Shown here: positions 53,130 to 62,211 of the stretch, in pieces
How positions within the stretch are numbered: the stretch's first letter is position 1
Layout: each line of letters starts with the position of its first letter
Source of the DNA: a virus
Virus record (IMG/VR): IMGVR_UViG_3300010370_000029
Coordinates: 23,474-87,473 of that record
Reading direction: 5' to 3' (one strand)
Length of the DNA: 64,000 bases
The notes under the pieces: generated by a model
The model's input: the letters and a program-made list of their open reading frames with translations, nothing else
Told to the model about the DNA's origin: nothing
The model's database searches: none
Translations under genes and position numbers: made by a program

Positions 53130-54134
53130 TTATGGTATTAGTTGTACAAACTGGTTTGTACTGGTGTATTCGCACGAGTTTGGTCCATATACAGCAGATG
53201 AAGTACATGGCGAAATACAACCTGTGTATGTTGCATCTCTAAAATATGCTGTGAGTGTTAGCTTATATCCTCCAGCTGGCATGGTATTGGCAAAAATTCT
53301 TCCTGTGAACGACAAAGCTCCACCCGATAAATCAATAGACTGACCATCTAAATTATTATTAGATGTATCTTTTAATTTATAAATAGGAAGAGAGGAGCCA
53401 GTTGGACTGAGTTCCGCTTGTTGAATGTATAACGTTCCAGCTCGATCACTTACGAAATTTGTGCTAAAATTAAATGTTATGTCGTTGTTTACCGTTCTAA
53501 TAAGACCTGTTTGTTGTGTGAAATTAAACGTTGGGTCTCCTGGTTGAAAATCATCCCATGCAAAATAACTAAAATCATAATCATAATTTATACTTGTATT
53601 TCTCTGGTTGGTTTTTCCAAAACATGCGTCACGTTGGAATGGCCCTGCGTTTGTAGTATTACCAACTGCTACTTGAATTTTATTACGCAATAATTCATTA
53701 ACCGCTGCTCCGGCATTTGTATAATACGAATTAAGTATAGACCCAGAATCTCCTGTGGCATAAAGTCTTGGGTCAGACGAACTAATAAATGTATCGGCCG
53801 GTCTGGTCAGCGGATTAGCAGGATGCACCACCCCAGAAATACTACTGGTGTATACGTTACTGAATACAAGATTAGACCCACTTGTAGTTAATGAGTCATA
53901 TGGGATAATAATACCTTTACTACCGTCTTCGTTTGATGAATCCATCTGCGCATACATTTCACTAGAAAGTATTGACTGAGAAGCCATCAATCCATTTCTC
54001 AATAGCGCAGCACTCGCGGACAGTGCTGAGGATGTTCCTGCATTTGCCCCAATATATCTTTTCTCGTAAAAATACGGAGAGCTACCTATAGCTGCGGTTG
54101 TATTCGGGTCAAAAACTGCATAAAATCTAGCCAT
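53130..54134 (-). CDS. Putative virion structural protein (334 aa)
   Basis: Ser/Thr/Asn-rich with a basic opening ([19 protein letters not shown]) and a C-terminal CISPCTSS segment. Lies between two fibre-like genes. Beta-rich composition fits a tail or fibre component. No homology recognised. Confidence 0.6.
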   Translation of the reverse strand: MARFYAVFDPNTTAAIGSSPYFYEKRYIGANAGTSSALSASAALLRNGLMASQSILSSEMYAQMDSSNEDGSKGIIIPYDSLTTSGSNLVFSNVYTSSISGVVHPANPLTRPADTFISSSDPRLYATGDSGSILNSYYTNAGAAVNELLRNKIQVAVGNTTNAGPFQRDACFGKTNQRNTSINYDYDFSYFAWDDFQPGDPTFNFTQQTGLIRTVNNDITFNFSTNFVSDRAGTLYIQQAELSPTGSSLPIYKLKDTSNNNLDGQSIDLSGGALSFTGRIFANTMPAGGYKLTLTAYFRDATYTGCISPCTSSAVYGPNSCEYTSTNQFVQLIP

Positions 54135-54156
54135 AATAATTCCTCAAATATATTTG

Positions 54157-55680
54157 TTATGCACAAGCGTCATTTAAGTCTAAACACTTCCATTCTGCTT
54201 GATTCGTATTACAATTCCACGTTAAATAATATACACCAGTTCCGCATGGGTTGGATGGGACACCAGAACCAGAAGGTCCGGTTAGTCCTTGGTTACCTTG
54301 CGCACCAGTATCCCCTTGTGCTCCTGGTGGGCCGGTTGGTCCGGGTGACCCTGGTGCACCAGTAGCACCTTGTGGACCAGTTGTACCCGTGTTACCAGTT
54401 GGTCCTTGATTACCTTGTGAACCTGTCGGGCCCGTTAATCCAGTAAATCCTTGGAATCCTTGTGGGCCTGTTGGGCCGGTAGGTCCGGTAGGTCCGGTTG
54501 GGCCTTGGTTTCCTTGTGGGCCTTGTCTGCCCTGTGCACCGGTGTCACCTTGCGTACCTTCTGAACCTTGCCGCCCTTGTGGACCCTGATTACCTTGCGG
54601 TCCCTGTCTACCTTGTGGACCAGTTGGACCTGGGTTACCTATATCACCTTGAACACCTTGCGGCCCCTGATTGCCTTGTGGGCCTTGACGGCCTTGTGGA
54701 CCCAAATTGCCTTGTGGTCCCAAATTTCCTTGTGGTCCAAGCGGTCCTTGATTACCTTGTAGTCCAAGCGGTCCTTGGTTGCCCTGAGGGCCTTGTAATC
54801 CTTGATAACCTTGTATACCAGGAAGACCCATTACACCCGCAACACCTTGTGGGCCTTGTCTACCCTGTGGACCTTGGTTACCTTGTGTACCCGCACTTCC
54901 TGGTACACCAGGAAGACCCATAACACCTACATCACCCTGTGGTCCCTGCGGCCCTGCTGGTCCTTGCATACCTTGTACACCAGGAAGACCCATAACACCT
55001 ACATCACCTTGCGGACCTTGACTACCTTGCGGTCCAAATGGTCCTTGGCTACCCTGCATTCCAGGAAGACCCATTACACCAGCAACACCTTGCGAACCAA
55101 TGCCTTGCGGTCCAAATGGTCCTTGTGGTCCTTGGGTACCCTGTATACCAGGAAGACCCATTACACCCGCAACACCTTGTGGACCTTGAATACCTTGTGG
55201 ACCCAAGGGCCCTTGATAACCTTGTATACCAGGAAGACCCATCACGCCAACATCACCTTGACTACCTTGTGGCCCTGTGGGCCCCTGGATGCCTTGATGT
55301 CCTTGTGGGCCTTGTAATCCTTGATATCCTCTTACCCCTTGATGTCCTTGGTCACCTTGAACACCCTGTGGCCCCAGCGGTCCTTGTACGCCAGGCAACC
55401 CCATAACACCGGATTGGCCTTGGGGCCCACTAGAGCCCGTTGAGCCTTGTGCGCCCTGTGGTCCACCTGACGGTCCTTGTGCACCTTGTGGACCTGTATT
55501 TCCTTGTGGTCCGATGCCACCACCGCCAATGATGTGCCCGCCGGGGGTGGTACCATCATGCAATCTTAGTTCATATAAACTAATATCTGCTGATAATTCA
55601 CCCGGCCGGCCAGTATATACATCATTCTGGCCTTGACTACCTCTCAATATTTGAAATTGCGTGATATTATTATCTGGCAT
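54157..55680 (-). CDS. Collagen-like tail-fibre protein
   Basis: 507 aa. The N-terminal about 60 residues ([27 protein letters not shown]) resemble a phage fibre attachment domain. Residues about 60-470 are Gly-X-Y triplets (GPQGPQG-type) with at least seven copies of GVMGLPG at regular spacing. The C-terminus is Cys-rich ([17 protein letters not shown]). Collagen-like repeats in phage fibres form stiff trimers. Long antisense frames opposite this gene result from the repeat. Confidence 0.85.
   Translation of the reverse strand: MPDNNITQFQILRGSQGQNDVYTGRPGELSADISLYELRLHDGTTPGGHIIGGGGIGPQGNTGPQGAQGPSGGPQGAQGSTGSSGPQGQSGVMGLPGVQGPLGPQGVQGDQGHQGVRGYQGLQGPQGHQGIQGPTGPQGSQGDVGVMGLPGIQGYQGPLGPQGIQGPQGVAGVMGLPGIQGTQGPQGPFGPQGIGSQGVAGVMGLPGMQGSQGPFGPQGSQGPQGDVGVMGLPGVQGMQGPAGPQGPQGDVGVMGLPGVPGSAGTQGNQGPQGRQGPQGVAGVMGLPGIQGYQGLQGPQGNQGPLGLQGNQGPLGPQGNLGPQGNLGPQGRQGPQGNQGPQGVQGDIGNPGPTGPQGRQGPQGNQGPQGRQGSEGTQGDTGAQGRQGPQGNQGPTGPTGPTGPTGPQGFQGFTGLTGPTGSQGNQGPTGNTGTTGPQGATGAPGSPGPTGPPGAQGDTGAQGNQGLTGPSGSGVPSNPCGTGVYYLTWNCNTNQAEWKCLDLNDACA
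54350..55530 (-). repeat. Collagen-like triplet repeats
   Basis: Low-complexity (CCTTG-rich) DNA encoding the Gly-X-Y tract of the fibre gene. Repetitive DNA of this kind can vary in copy number between phage isolates. Confidence 0.7.
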
Positions 55681-55766
55681 AGTATTATAATTAAATTATT
55701 ACCTCTATATAAATATCTGATTATACTGGGTTTAACCAATTATTACCCTTTTATGGAACCAGAATA

Positions 55767-55820
55767 TTAATGAAATCTTAATGTTTCTTCACTTTACTTT
55801 TACGTACGGCGGGTTATATT
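55767..55820 (+). promoter_or_regulatory. CobT-like gene promoter with 11-bp-period direct repeats
   Basis: TTAATG at 55767-55772 and again at 55778-55783 (11-bp period), then TTCACTTTAC at 55788-55797. TATATT lies at 55815-55820. The same TTAATG-AAATC-TTAATG block and TTCACTTTAC precede the AAA+ gene at 59.9 kb. It looks like a response-regulator-type tandem site. Confidence 0.6.
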
Positions 55821-55849
55821 TCATATATAACCTCAAACGACAGGAAACT

Positions 55850-57997
55850 ATGGCTACCAAACATCACAGCTCGTATTGGATTGATGACAACTCTGTGTTC
55901 GATTTCGATTCAACCGACATTAACAAAGAGAATGATGTAAGTTCTGGTATTGACCGCGTGGTGAAGCTTGCTACGATTCGTCGAGCTATTACCAATTTCG
56001 TTCGTATTCTTACGAATGATTCGTCCATCATTGTTAAGTATTCGTCTGGTAAGGAATCGTATACGGATGGTAAGCAGGTGATTATTTCCGCCGACGATAA
56101 TCCGAAAAACTTTGACCCGATGGTGGGACTCGCTCTGCATGAGGGGTCACATTGTCTCCTTTCTGATTTCCCGTTTCTGGCACATATTTCTACGCACCAA
56201 GATGTGTTCTATGCCGCGCTTCATCCGAAGCTTCGGAAGATGGTTAAGTTGCACAAGCTGGATGCGAGTGCTTCCGATTATTATGAGAAGGAGCACCAGA
56301 ACCAGTCGGCGCTTCGTACTTTGTTCCGTCATATCAAGACGTTGATGAATGTTATTGAGGACCGCCGTATTGACTCTTATGTATATAAGATGGCACCGGG
56401 GTATCGTCCGTATTATGACGCGATGTACACCAAGTATTTCTTCAATACGGATGTGGAGAAGAATCTGAAGTATAATCGCGATTGGCGGAAGCCGACTGTT
56501 GAGAATTATGTGAATTGGCTTCTGATGATTTTTTCCCCGCACTTCGACAAGAAGGCGTTGCCGGGTCTTGGCAAGATGGTGAAGATGATTGACTTGCCGA
56601 ACATTCACCGCTTCGATGAGAAGAAGATGCCAGAGTGGACTACGTGGCGGCTGTCTCGTGATGATTCGTTAATCAACCCGATTCTCTCTTTGCGGCATCC
56701 GTCCGATACTCTGCAAGCGTATGACTATGAGCAGTTCCCGCTTCTGTGGAAGATGTCGAATGAGCTGATGATTGAGATTCTAAAGCGTGCAAAGTTCCAC
56801 GCCGATATTGAGGAAGATAGTGAGTCTAACGCGATGGATGGTCTATCTATTGAGTCCGACGAGGATACTGATGATATAAAGAATGAGGGAATGCCGAATT
56901 ACGATCTTCCCCAGAATCGATACAATGAAAAGAAGGCGAATAGTGCGATTGAAAAGATGAAGGATATGATGGACCAGACTGCGAAGAAGAAGAAGCTCAA
57001 GAAGAATGAGCAGACGCAGATTGATTCGATTGATTCTGCTTCGGCGGATATGACGGAAAACTCTGACCCGATTTATGGAAAGATTCCGTGTCTCGTCACG
57101 AAGAAGCTTACGAAGGAGATTATGGTCGCTGATTGGTTCCCGTTCGCTAATAGCTGGGCAATTCGTGACCGCCGTACGTTGAACCACGATTATAATTATA
57201 GTTATCGTGGATTCCTCAATGGGTTGAAGATGGGGCAGATTCTCGCCCACAAGTTGCAAGTTCGTAACGAGCCGCAGATTACACACTTCACTCGTCAAGA
57301 GCACGGCAAGATTGACCGCCGTATCCTCTCACAGCTGGGAATGGATATTGAGAACGTGTTCAAGCGGACTACGGTGGATTCGTACAATCCCGTCCTTCTC
57401 TATCTCTCTGTTGATGCCTCTGGCTCGATGGGTGGCAGAAAGTGGGAACGTGTAATGACGGTGATGACGGCGCTCGCCTACGCTTCCGATAAGATTCGGA
57501 ATCTCGAAGTGGTGATTTCGCTTCGTGGGAATCTTGGAACGGGTATCCCGATGGTCGCCGTGGTGTATGACAGTCGAGTGGATAACTTTGTAAAGGCGAA
57601 GGCACTGTTCCCGTATCTGTGTTCGAATGGGTCTACGCCGGAAGGTCTGTGTTATCCCGCGACGATGGACTTGATTAAGGAGTGCGCTAAGACTCACACT
57701 ACGTACTTTATCAACTTCTCTGATGGTGAGCCGGGGTGCTCATTCAAGCACAATGGTCGGCACTTTGATTATGGTGGTGAGCAGGCGTTTAAGCAGACCA
57801 AGAATTGTGTTCGAGTGATGCGAGAGATGGGTGTTCGGATTATGAGTTATTTCATCAGCGATTATCAGCACCACGAACAGTCATATATCCGTAGAATGTT
57901 TCGTACTATGTACGGACAAGAAGCGGAGTTTGTGGATGTGGCGAGTGTGGTGAATGTCCTAAAAACCTTAAATAAGCTCCTACTGGTCAAGGAATAA
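55850..57997 (+). CDS. CobT-like VWA-domain protein
   Basis: 715 aa from ATG 55850, which follows CAGGAAAC and lies after the promoter (a frame from 55781 overlaps it). The N-terminal half has LALHEGSHCLLSDF, a zinc-like HExxH-type motif, and a long charged region (residues about 330-420). The C-terminal VWA domain has the MIDAS motif DASGSMGGRKW. Architecture resembles CobT, partner of CobS AAA+ in cobaltochelatase and MoxR-type complexes. Both genes of the pair share a promoter design. Confidence 0.78.
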   Translation: MATKHHSSYWIDDNSVFDFDSTDINKENDVSSGIDRVVKLATIRRAITNFVRILTNDSSIIVKYSSGKESYTDGKQVIISADDNPKNFDPMVGLALHEGSHCLLSDFPFLAHISTHQDVFYAALHPKLRKMVKLHKLDASASDYYEKEHQNQSALRTLFRHIKTLMNVIEDRRIDSYVYKMAPGYRPYYDAMYTKYFFNTDVEKNLKYNRDWRKPTVENYVNWLLMIFSPHFDKKALPGLGKMVKMIDLPNIHRFDEKKMPEWTTWRLSRDDSLINPILSLRHPSDTLQAYDYEQFPLLWKMSNELMIEILKRAKFHADIEEDSESNAMDGLSIESDEDTDDIKNEGMPNYDLPQNRYNEKKANSAIEKMKDMMDQTAKKKKLKKNEQTQIDSIDSASADMTENSDPIYGKIPCLVTKKLTKEIMVADWFPFANSWAIRDRRTLNHDYNYSYRGFLNGLKMGQILAHKLQVRNEPQITHFTRQEHGKIDRRILSQLGMDIENVFKRTTVDSYNPVLLYLSVDASGSMGGRKWERVMTVMTALAYASDKIRNLEVVISLRGNLGTGIPMVAVVYDSRVDNFVKAKALFPYLCSNGSTPEGLCYPATMDLIKECAKTHTTYFINFSDGEPGCSFKHNGRHFDYGGEQAFKQTKNCVRVMREMGVRIMSYFISDYQHHEQSYIRRMFRTMYGQEAEFVDVASVVNVLKTLNKLLLVKE

Positions 57998-58017
57998 AAG
58001 AATAAATCAGAAACAGG

Positions 58018-58050
58018 AAACCTCCACAGAAATGTGGGGGTTTTCTTTTA
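58018..58050 (+). terminator. Rho-independent terminator after the CobT-like gene
   Basis: An 11-bp stem with one G-T pair (58018-58028 with 58033-58043), GAAA loop and T-run (58041-58050). Confidence 0.85.
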
Positions 58051-58090
58051 TTATATTATATTTATATACTGACCTCAACTTGGTATACTG

Positions 58091-59455
58091 ATGACGCAAC
58101 ATAAGATTGTAAAGATTCCAGATTGGGTAACCCCAGAAAGTGAAGATTACCTAAATCAGATAGGTAAAGACGGATGGGAGCTGGTCCATCTTTATAATCA
58201 ACATGCATATATGAAGGCTACAACGGGTGGGTCACTTGAAAGTGGTTCACTCAATCCTGCATTAGACGCATTTGGTCGTCAACGCGTTTCTGATGTATTT
58301 ACACTTGGTGACTATAAGCATTTATATACCATCAATGATAACTTTATAGATTTCACCACGGCAAGTGCAGATATACAACACAATGTAAATCAATCATTAG
58401 TTACACTTTCCACTGGCGCAGTATCATCTAGTCGTGCAGTACATCAAACCAAAATGTATCACAACTATATGCCTGGAAAGAGTCAAATGATTCTTAGTAG
58501 TTTTGTGTTTGGTAATGCAGAAGCAGGAGTTACCAAGCGCACTGGGTACTATGATGACTATAATGGTATTTTCTTAGAACAAGACAGAACTGGAAGTTTG
58601 CAATTAGTCATTCGTTCTGCTACAAATGGTACCGCATCACTCACAGAAGAAAGAGTCAAACAAGAAAATTGGAATGTAAATACTTTGTTGTCTGGTAGTT
58701 TCCAATTAGATATGAGTAAAACACAATTATTTTACACTGACTTCCAATGGTTAGCAGTTGGTCGTGTTCGTTGTGGATTCGTATATAAAGGAACAACTAT
58801 TATCTGCCATGTGTTTGACCACACTAACGAATTAGCAATACCGTATATGAGTAATCCAAATCTTCCAGTACGTTGTGAAATATTTAACAACGGTGCAGAA
58901 GCTGGAAGTATGAAACAAATTTGTGCTACTGTTGGTAGTGAAGGTGGATATGCAGAAAGTGGTGTTGCATGGGAACTCAGTAGTCCAACACTTCGTAATG
59001 TTACGGCAAGTGCAACTATGCCAGTAATGGCAATACGATTGAAAAATTCGTATGGTGGATTACAAAATCGTGCATTCGTTCGATTAGAACAAGTTGCCGC
59101 ATTTACCGAAGACCAAACTGCGAGATACAACCTTGTTAAGATTCCAAACTCTGCTTCGCTTGTGGGTGGGTCTTGGGTATCTGTAAATGATGATTCTGTT
59201 GTAGAATATAATGTCGGTGCAACATCATACGTTTCTGGTTCAACTTTCTTAGGTGGATTCATCTTCGCAGGTGGTACTGGTGGTGGTAATAATATCGCAG
59301 GTCAACAACAAACACCCGCACCAAATGCAAAGGGTAACTTCATCGCACAAAATTTCCAAAGTAATGATAGTGAAATCTATGCACTGGTTATGAAGAATAT
59401 GACCGCTACCGCAACAGACGTTGGTTGTTCGATTACCTGGAAGGAAGTTTACTAA
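58091..59455 (+). CDS. Putative virion structural protein (454 aa)
   Basis: The N-terminus LNQIGKDGWELVHLYNQHAYMKA is DUF4177-like. The body is beta-rich, with Gly/Ser/Thr/Asn and aromatic patches, typical of tail-tube or decoration proteins. Followed by two small proteins sharing a C-terminal motif. Virion location is inferred from composition. Confidence 0.65.
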   Translation: MTQHKIVKIPDWVTPESEDYLNQIGKDGWELVHLYNQHAYMKATTGGSLESGSLNPALDAFGRQRVSDVFTLGDYKHLYTINDNFIDFTTASADIQHNVNQSLVTLSTGAVSSSRAVHQTKMYHNYMPGKSQMILSSFVFGNAEAGVTKRTGYYDDYNGIFLEQDRTGSLQLVIRSATNGTASLTEERVKQENWNVNTLLSGSFQLDMSKTQLFYTDFQWLAVGRVRCGFVYKGTTIICHVFDHTNELAIPYMSNPNLPVRCEIFNNGAEAGSMKQICATVGSEGGYAESGVAWELSSPTLRNVTASATMPVMAIRLKNSYGGLQNRAFVRLEQVAAFTEDQTARYNLVKIPNSASLVGGSWVSVNDDSVVEYNVGATSYVSGSTFLGGFIFAGGTGGGNNIAGQQQTPAPNAKGNFIAQNFQSNDSEIYALVMKNMTATATDVGCSITWKEVY

Positions 59456-59496
59456 TTTTCTTGATATATATAATCACACTTAACTGAGTACTTACT

Positions 59497-59703
59497 ATGC
59501 CGTGGAAATATTTTATTTCACCAATTCCATCATCGTCAGCAACAAACACTACCTGGTTAAATGCGGTTGGGTCTAATGTATCCCATTCGTATACTCTTGC
59601 TCCATCCGGAAGTTGGCAACTACTACAAGTAGTTCCGATGTCTCCAGTCATCGAAAACGGAAACGGTTCGGTGATGTGTTATTTTATATCGGGTTCATAC
59701 TAA
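59497..59703 (+). CDS. Small virion-type protein (68 aa)
   Basis: Ends NGNGSVMCYFISGSY, nearly the same as the end of the next tiny protein (GGQILCYMLSGSKY). A repeated C-terminal beta segment suggests a shared partner or fold. Beta-rich, no signal peptide. Confidence 0.55.
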   Translation: MPWKYFISPIPSSSATNTTWLNAVGSNVSHSYTLAPSGSWQLLQVVPMSPVIENGNGSVMCYFISGSY

Positions 59704-59711
59704 ATTAACAT

Positions 59712-59819
59712 ATGGCAAAACCTACAGTTAATGTTAGTGGTGGGGGTGATAGTTCAGTAACTAATATAAATGGTGGCGGCCAAATACTATGTTATATGTT
59801 ATCGGGTTCTAAATATTAA
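59712..59819 (+). CDS. Tiny Gly-rich protein (35 aa)
   Basis: KPTVNVSGGGDSSVTNINGGGQILCYMLSGSKY. Shares its C-terminal motif with the preceding gene. Ends just before the terminator. Confidence 0.45.
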   Translation: MAKPTVNVSGGGDSSVTNINGGGQILCYMLSGSKY

Positions 59820-59840
59820 TTTAAATTAATAATTTATAAT

Positions 59841-59868
59841 AAGGACACCTCCGGGTGTCCTTTTTTAT
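59841..59868 (+). terminator. Rho-independent terminator
   Basis: AAGGACACC/GGTGTCCTT (59841-59849 and 59854-59862), TCCG loop and T6 run. Ends the structural unit before the AAA+ gene. Confidence 0.85.
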
Positions 59869-59886
59869 TACTTTATATTAGGAATC

Positions 59887-59941
59887 TTAATGAAATCTTA
59901 ATGTTCGTTCACTTTACAAATACAATTGTGTGGTGTATATT
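59887..59941 (+). promoter_or_regulatory. AAA+ gene promoter with 11-bp-period direct repeats
   Basis: TTAATG at 59887-59892 and 59898-59903, TTCACTTTAC at 59908-59917, TATATT at 59936-59941. Same element as at 55767, so the two genes are probably co-controlled. The -10 is about 39 bp before the start at 59980. Confidence 0.6.
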
Positions 59942-59979
59942 TCAGTATAATGAAAAACTCCCCACACATTGAGGTAAGC

Positions 59980-61152
59980 ATGAACACGATGATTGTTAAG
60001 GTTCTCGACGATATGACCGCTGTTGACCCGACCGGAAAGGATGTGACCCGTAAGGTTCCTCTCCATTCCCGTAAGCGAGCACTTCAGAACGATTGTGCTC
60101 TCCGTCTGGCTACGACCAAGACAGGTAAGACGCAGTGGCGTGATACCGACCTTACCGACTACGAGGCATTGGTCAAGCAGGCCGTCCCTACCAAAAAGGT
60201 GAATAATGTGAAGAATGAGCTTGAGCAGGATGTCATTGATTTCCTCTCCAAGTGCGAGGAGTTGAAGCCCGACCATCTCATCATTTCCCCGCTCAAGTGG
60301 CGGTATCTGATGCGCTCGGTACTCCGTGGCAAGAATATTCTGATGACCGGCCCTTCGGGGTGTGGTAAGACTCTGGCGGCTCAGACTATCGCCGGTGCGC
60401 TTGACGGTCGTGAGTTCTTCTACTTCAATATCGGTGCCACCCAAGACCCGCGTTCGACGCTTATCGGTAATACCCATTATAGCAAGGACAAGGGTACGTT
60501 CGTCGCCGAGGCTCTGTTCGTCAAGGCGATTCAGACTCCGAACGCCATCATCCTTCTTGACGAGTTGACCCGTGGTCACGCTGACGCCTGGAATATTCTG
60601 ATGACGGTGCTCGACGAGAATCAGCGATATCTCCGAATTGACGAAATGCCGAATACTCCGACGATTAAGGTCGCCAATGGTGTCACCTTCATCGCTACGG
60701 CGAATATCGGAGCTGAGTATACCGCCACTCGCGTTCTTGACCGAGCGATGCTGGACCGATTCGCTTCGATTGTCGAGATGGAGCCGCTCAGTCGGTCGGA
60801 TGAGGTTACCCTTCTCCAGATGACGTATCCCGAGGTCGAGGTCAACCTTGTTGAGTCTATCGCTGAGATTGCCGACCATACCCGTCAGCAGGTTCGTAGT
60901 GAGGATCCGAAGGTCACTACCTCCATTTCGTCACGTATCACGGTCGAGATGGCTGGACTCTTGAATGACGGATTCTCGCTCGCTGAGACGGCTGAGGCCT
61001 GTATCTACCCCTTCTTCTCGAACGCCGGTGGGAACGACTCTGAGCGAACCTACATGCGACAGCTCGTCCAGAAGTACCTCCCCGTGGAGGGTGGGGCCGA
61101 GACTCCGTGGCAGTCGGTCACGGATACCACTAATAATAACTCTAATTTCTAA
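59980..61152 (+). CDS. CobS/MoxR-like AAA+ ATPase
   Basis: 390 aa from ATG 59980, preceded by GAGGTAAG (an upstream in-frame ATG at 59926 lies before the promoter -10). Walker A is GPSGCGKTLAAQ, Walker B is IILLDELTRG, with sensor TFIATANIG. GYTVLEENQ-type loop and YCVF-like C-terminal Cys are absent, as in short CobS. Expected to act with the VWA protein at 55850. In cobaltochelatase this pair drives cobalt insertion; MoxR/VWA pairs also act as chaperones. Confidence 0.82.
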   Translation: MNTMIVKVLDDMTAVDPTGKDVTRKVPLHSRKRALQNDCALRLATTKTGKTQWRDTDLTDYEALVKQAVPTKKVNNVKNELEQDVIDFLSKCEELKPDHLIISPLKWRYLMRSVLRGKNILMTGPSGCGKTLAAQTIAGALDGREFFYFNIGATQDPRSTLIGNTHYSKDKGTFVAEALFVKAIQTPNAIILLDELTRGHADAWNILMTVLDENQRYLRIDEMPNTPTIKVANGVTFIATANIGAEYTATRVLDRAMLDRFASIVEMEPLSRSDEVTLLQMTYPEVEVNLVESIAEIADHTRQQVRSEDPKVTTSISSRITVEMAGLLNDGFSLAETAEACIYPFFSNAGGNDSERTYMRQLVQKYLPVEGGAETPWQSVTDTTNNNSNF

Positions 61153-61164
61153 TACGAGGTCACA

Positions 61165-61431
61165 ATGAGTAATCACGAATTCAGTATCAAGGTTACCGCC
61201 TACGGCAAGACGGTCACTATCGCTCAGGTCGAGGACGCAGTAGATATCCACGAATTCCTTGATATGTGTAAGGCACTCGCTACAGGTATCGGGTTTCTGG
61301 ATGACAGTTGGCAGGATGCGGTGGTCCAACTGGCAGACGAGTATACTGCTGACCGCCGGGCTCCCAATAGGGGTGAGGAGCTTCTTATCCAAACGATGCT
61401 GGGAAAGCACGTCAACGGAACAGAGTGTTAA
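61165..61431 (+). CDS. Hypothetical protein (88 aa)
   Basis: Starts 13 bp after the AAA+ stop, with GAGG as ribosome-binding site. FSIKVTAYGKTVTIAQVEDAVDIHEF is beta-rich. Unknown but probably co-transcribed with the ATPase. Confidence 0.6.
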   Translation: MSNHEFSIKVTAYGKTVTIAQVEDAVDIHEFLDMCKALATGIGFLDDSWQDAVVQLADEYTADRRAPNRGEELLIQTMLGKHVNGTEC

Positions 61432-61455
61432 TAAATAGTATTTAACAAAACCCTA

Positions 61456-61485
61456 TTGACAACCTGTGGTCACCCCCACTAGATT
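61456..61485 (+). promoter_or_regulatory. Sigma70-like promoter
   Basis: TTGACA at 61456-61461, 18-bp spacer, TAGATT at 61480-61485, continuing TAATA. Same -10 context as 21908. Precedes the small gene at 61531 by about 45 bp. Confidence 0.5.
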
Positions 61486-61530
61486 TAATAATAATAGTAG
61501 TATAGATACCAGTATAACAGGAGAGACTAT

Positions 61531-61710
61531 ATGACACGCCATATCATAGCAGACCAATTCCCACATGAATGCAATAGCTGTCGGCGCTCAGTAGTCCCCA
61601 ATAGCAGGAGTGTATACGAAAAGGACGGCAGGTATTTCTGCAGTCTCCAGTGTATCTATACGTACTATGAAGGGGAAAGACCAGCAGAGAATGACGACCT
61701 TATACCATAA
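61531..61710 (+). CDS. Small zinc-binding protein (59 aa)
   Basis: Two CxxC-type motifs, CNSCRR and CSLQC, about 24 residues apart around GRYFC, fit a TRASH/YHS-like metal site. AGGAGAG ribosome-binding site and a promoter upstream support expression. Confidence 0.6.
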   Translation: MTRHIIADQFPHECNSCRRSVVPNSRSVYEKDGRYFCSLQCIYTYYEGERPAENDDLIP

Positions 61711-61763
61711 GAACAGTACCGTATATAATATAAAGTGTTATTAGATATCAAAGATATATCGGA

Positions 61764-61795
61764 GTGATATCATTTCTATAGAATAGGGATATCAC
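61764..61795. other. GTGATATC/GATATCAC inverted repeat with TTCTATAGAA centre
   Basis: An exact 8-bp inverted repeat (61764-61771 and 61788-61795) encloses a loop containing TTCTATAGAA (61774-61783), which matches half of the 30759 palindrome. Could be an operator or hairpin. About 180 bp here (61711-61891) hold no gene. Confidence 0.4.
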
Positions 61796-61891
61796 GCGCC
61801 GGAGATGCGCTCGTGTTCATCTATCGCGAGCAAAAAAATTTCTGTAGTAGAGCGTGTTTTCTATACAATCTTTTCAATGGAGTTGCGAGAT

Positions 61892-62074
61892 ATGTTCAAA
61901 GTGAATGACTATGTACAAATTATTAATCACTCTGAGCCCGCATGTAATGGGCAATATGGGACGATACATGAAATTCAAGTGGCCTATAATGGTCGTACGC
62001 TCTACTATATGGTCACGCTGGATGATTCCTTTGATGTATGTAGCTGTATTGACGATGAATTGATGGAAGCGTGA
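61892..62074 (+). CDS. Hypothetical protein (60 aa)
   Basis: ATG 61892 (MFKVNDYVQIINH) has GGAG 8 nt upstream. The in-frame ATG at 61805 overlaps the A/T-rich repeat region. KVNDYVQI and GQYGTIHEI look like an SH3/KOW-like small fold. Unknown. Confidence 0.5.
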   Translation: MFKVNDYVQIINHSEPACNGQYGTIHEIQVAYNGRTLYYMVTLDDSFDVCSCIDDELMEA

Positions 62075-62079
62075 CCGCT

Positions 62080-62160
62080 ATGAACTATGCCGTATTGTAT
62101 TTATTCCTAATTGTACTGGCCCTCGCATTCTTTGCGGGAGCCGATGGAGATGACGAGTAG
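62080..62160 (+). CDS. Tiny membrane peptide (26 aa)
   Basis: Follows the previous gene by 5 bp. One hydrophobic helix (YLFLIVLALAFFAGA) and an acidic end. Confidence 0.4.
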   Translation: MNYAVLYLFLIVLALAFFAGADGDDE

Positions 62161-62164
62161 TCTC

Positions 62165-62209
62165 CGTTTTATCACTTTTTGACCACGTTTTATCATTTTT
62201 GAGGTATTG
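62165..62209. repeat. TTTTATCA repeat unit 1
   Basis: TTTTATCA at 62167-62174 and 62188-62195, 21 bp apart (two helical turns), in a unit closely matching that at 62462-62506. A regulatory or replication-origin-type site is possible. Confidence 0.5.
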
Positions 62210-62211
62210 TT

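Noticed and set aside
54498-55406. Long plus-strand ORFs opposite the fibre gene
   Set aside because: They arise from the codon-repetitive Gly-X-Y DNA; sequences are low-complexity and lack start signals.
54350-55530. CRISPR-like repeats
   Set aside because: The repetition is in a protein-coding collagen tract, with no constant repeat and unique spacers.
55690-55715. T4-like late promoter TATAAATA
   Set aside because: It appears once on the plus strand, with TATTTAT-like strings elsewhere, but position relative to gene starts is inconsistent, so I cannot support a late-promoter family.
59926-59979. Upstream start for the AAA+ gene
   Set aside because: The first in-frame ATG lies before the proposed -10; the GAGG-preceded ATG 59980 fits better.
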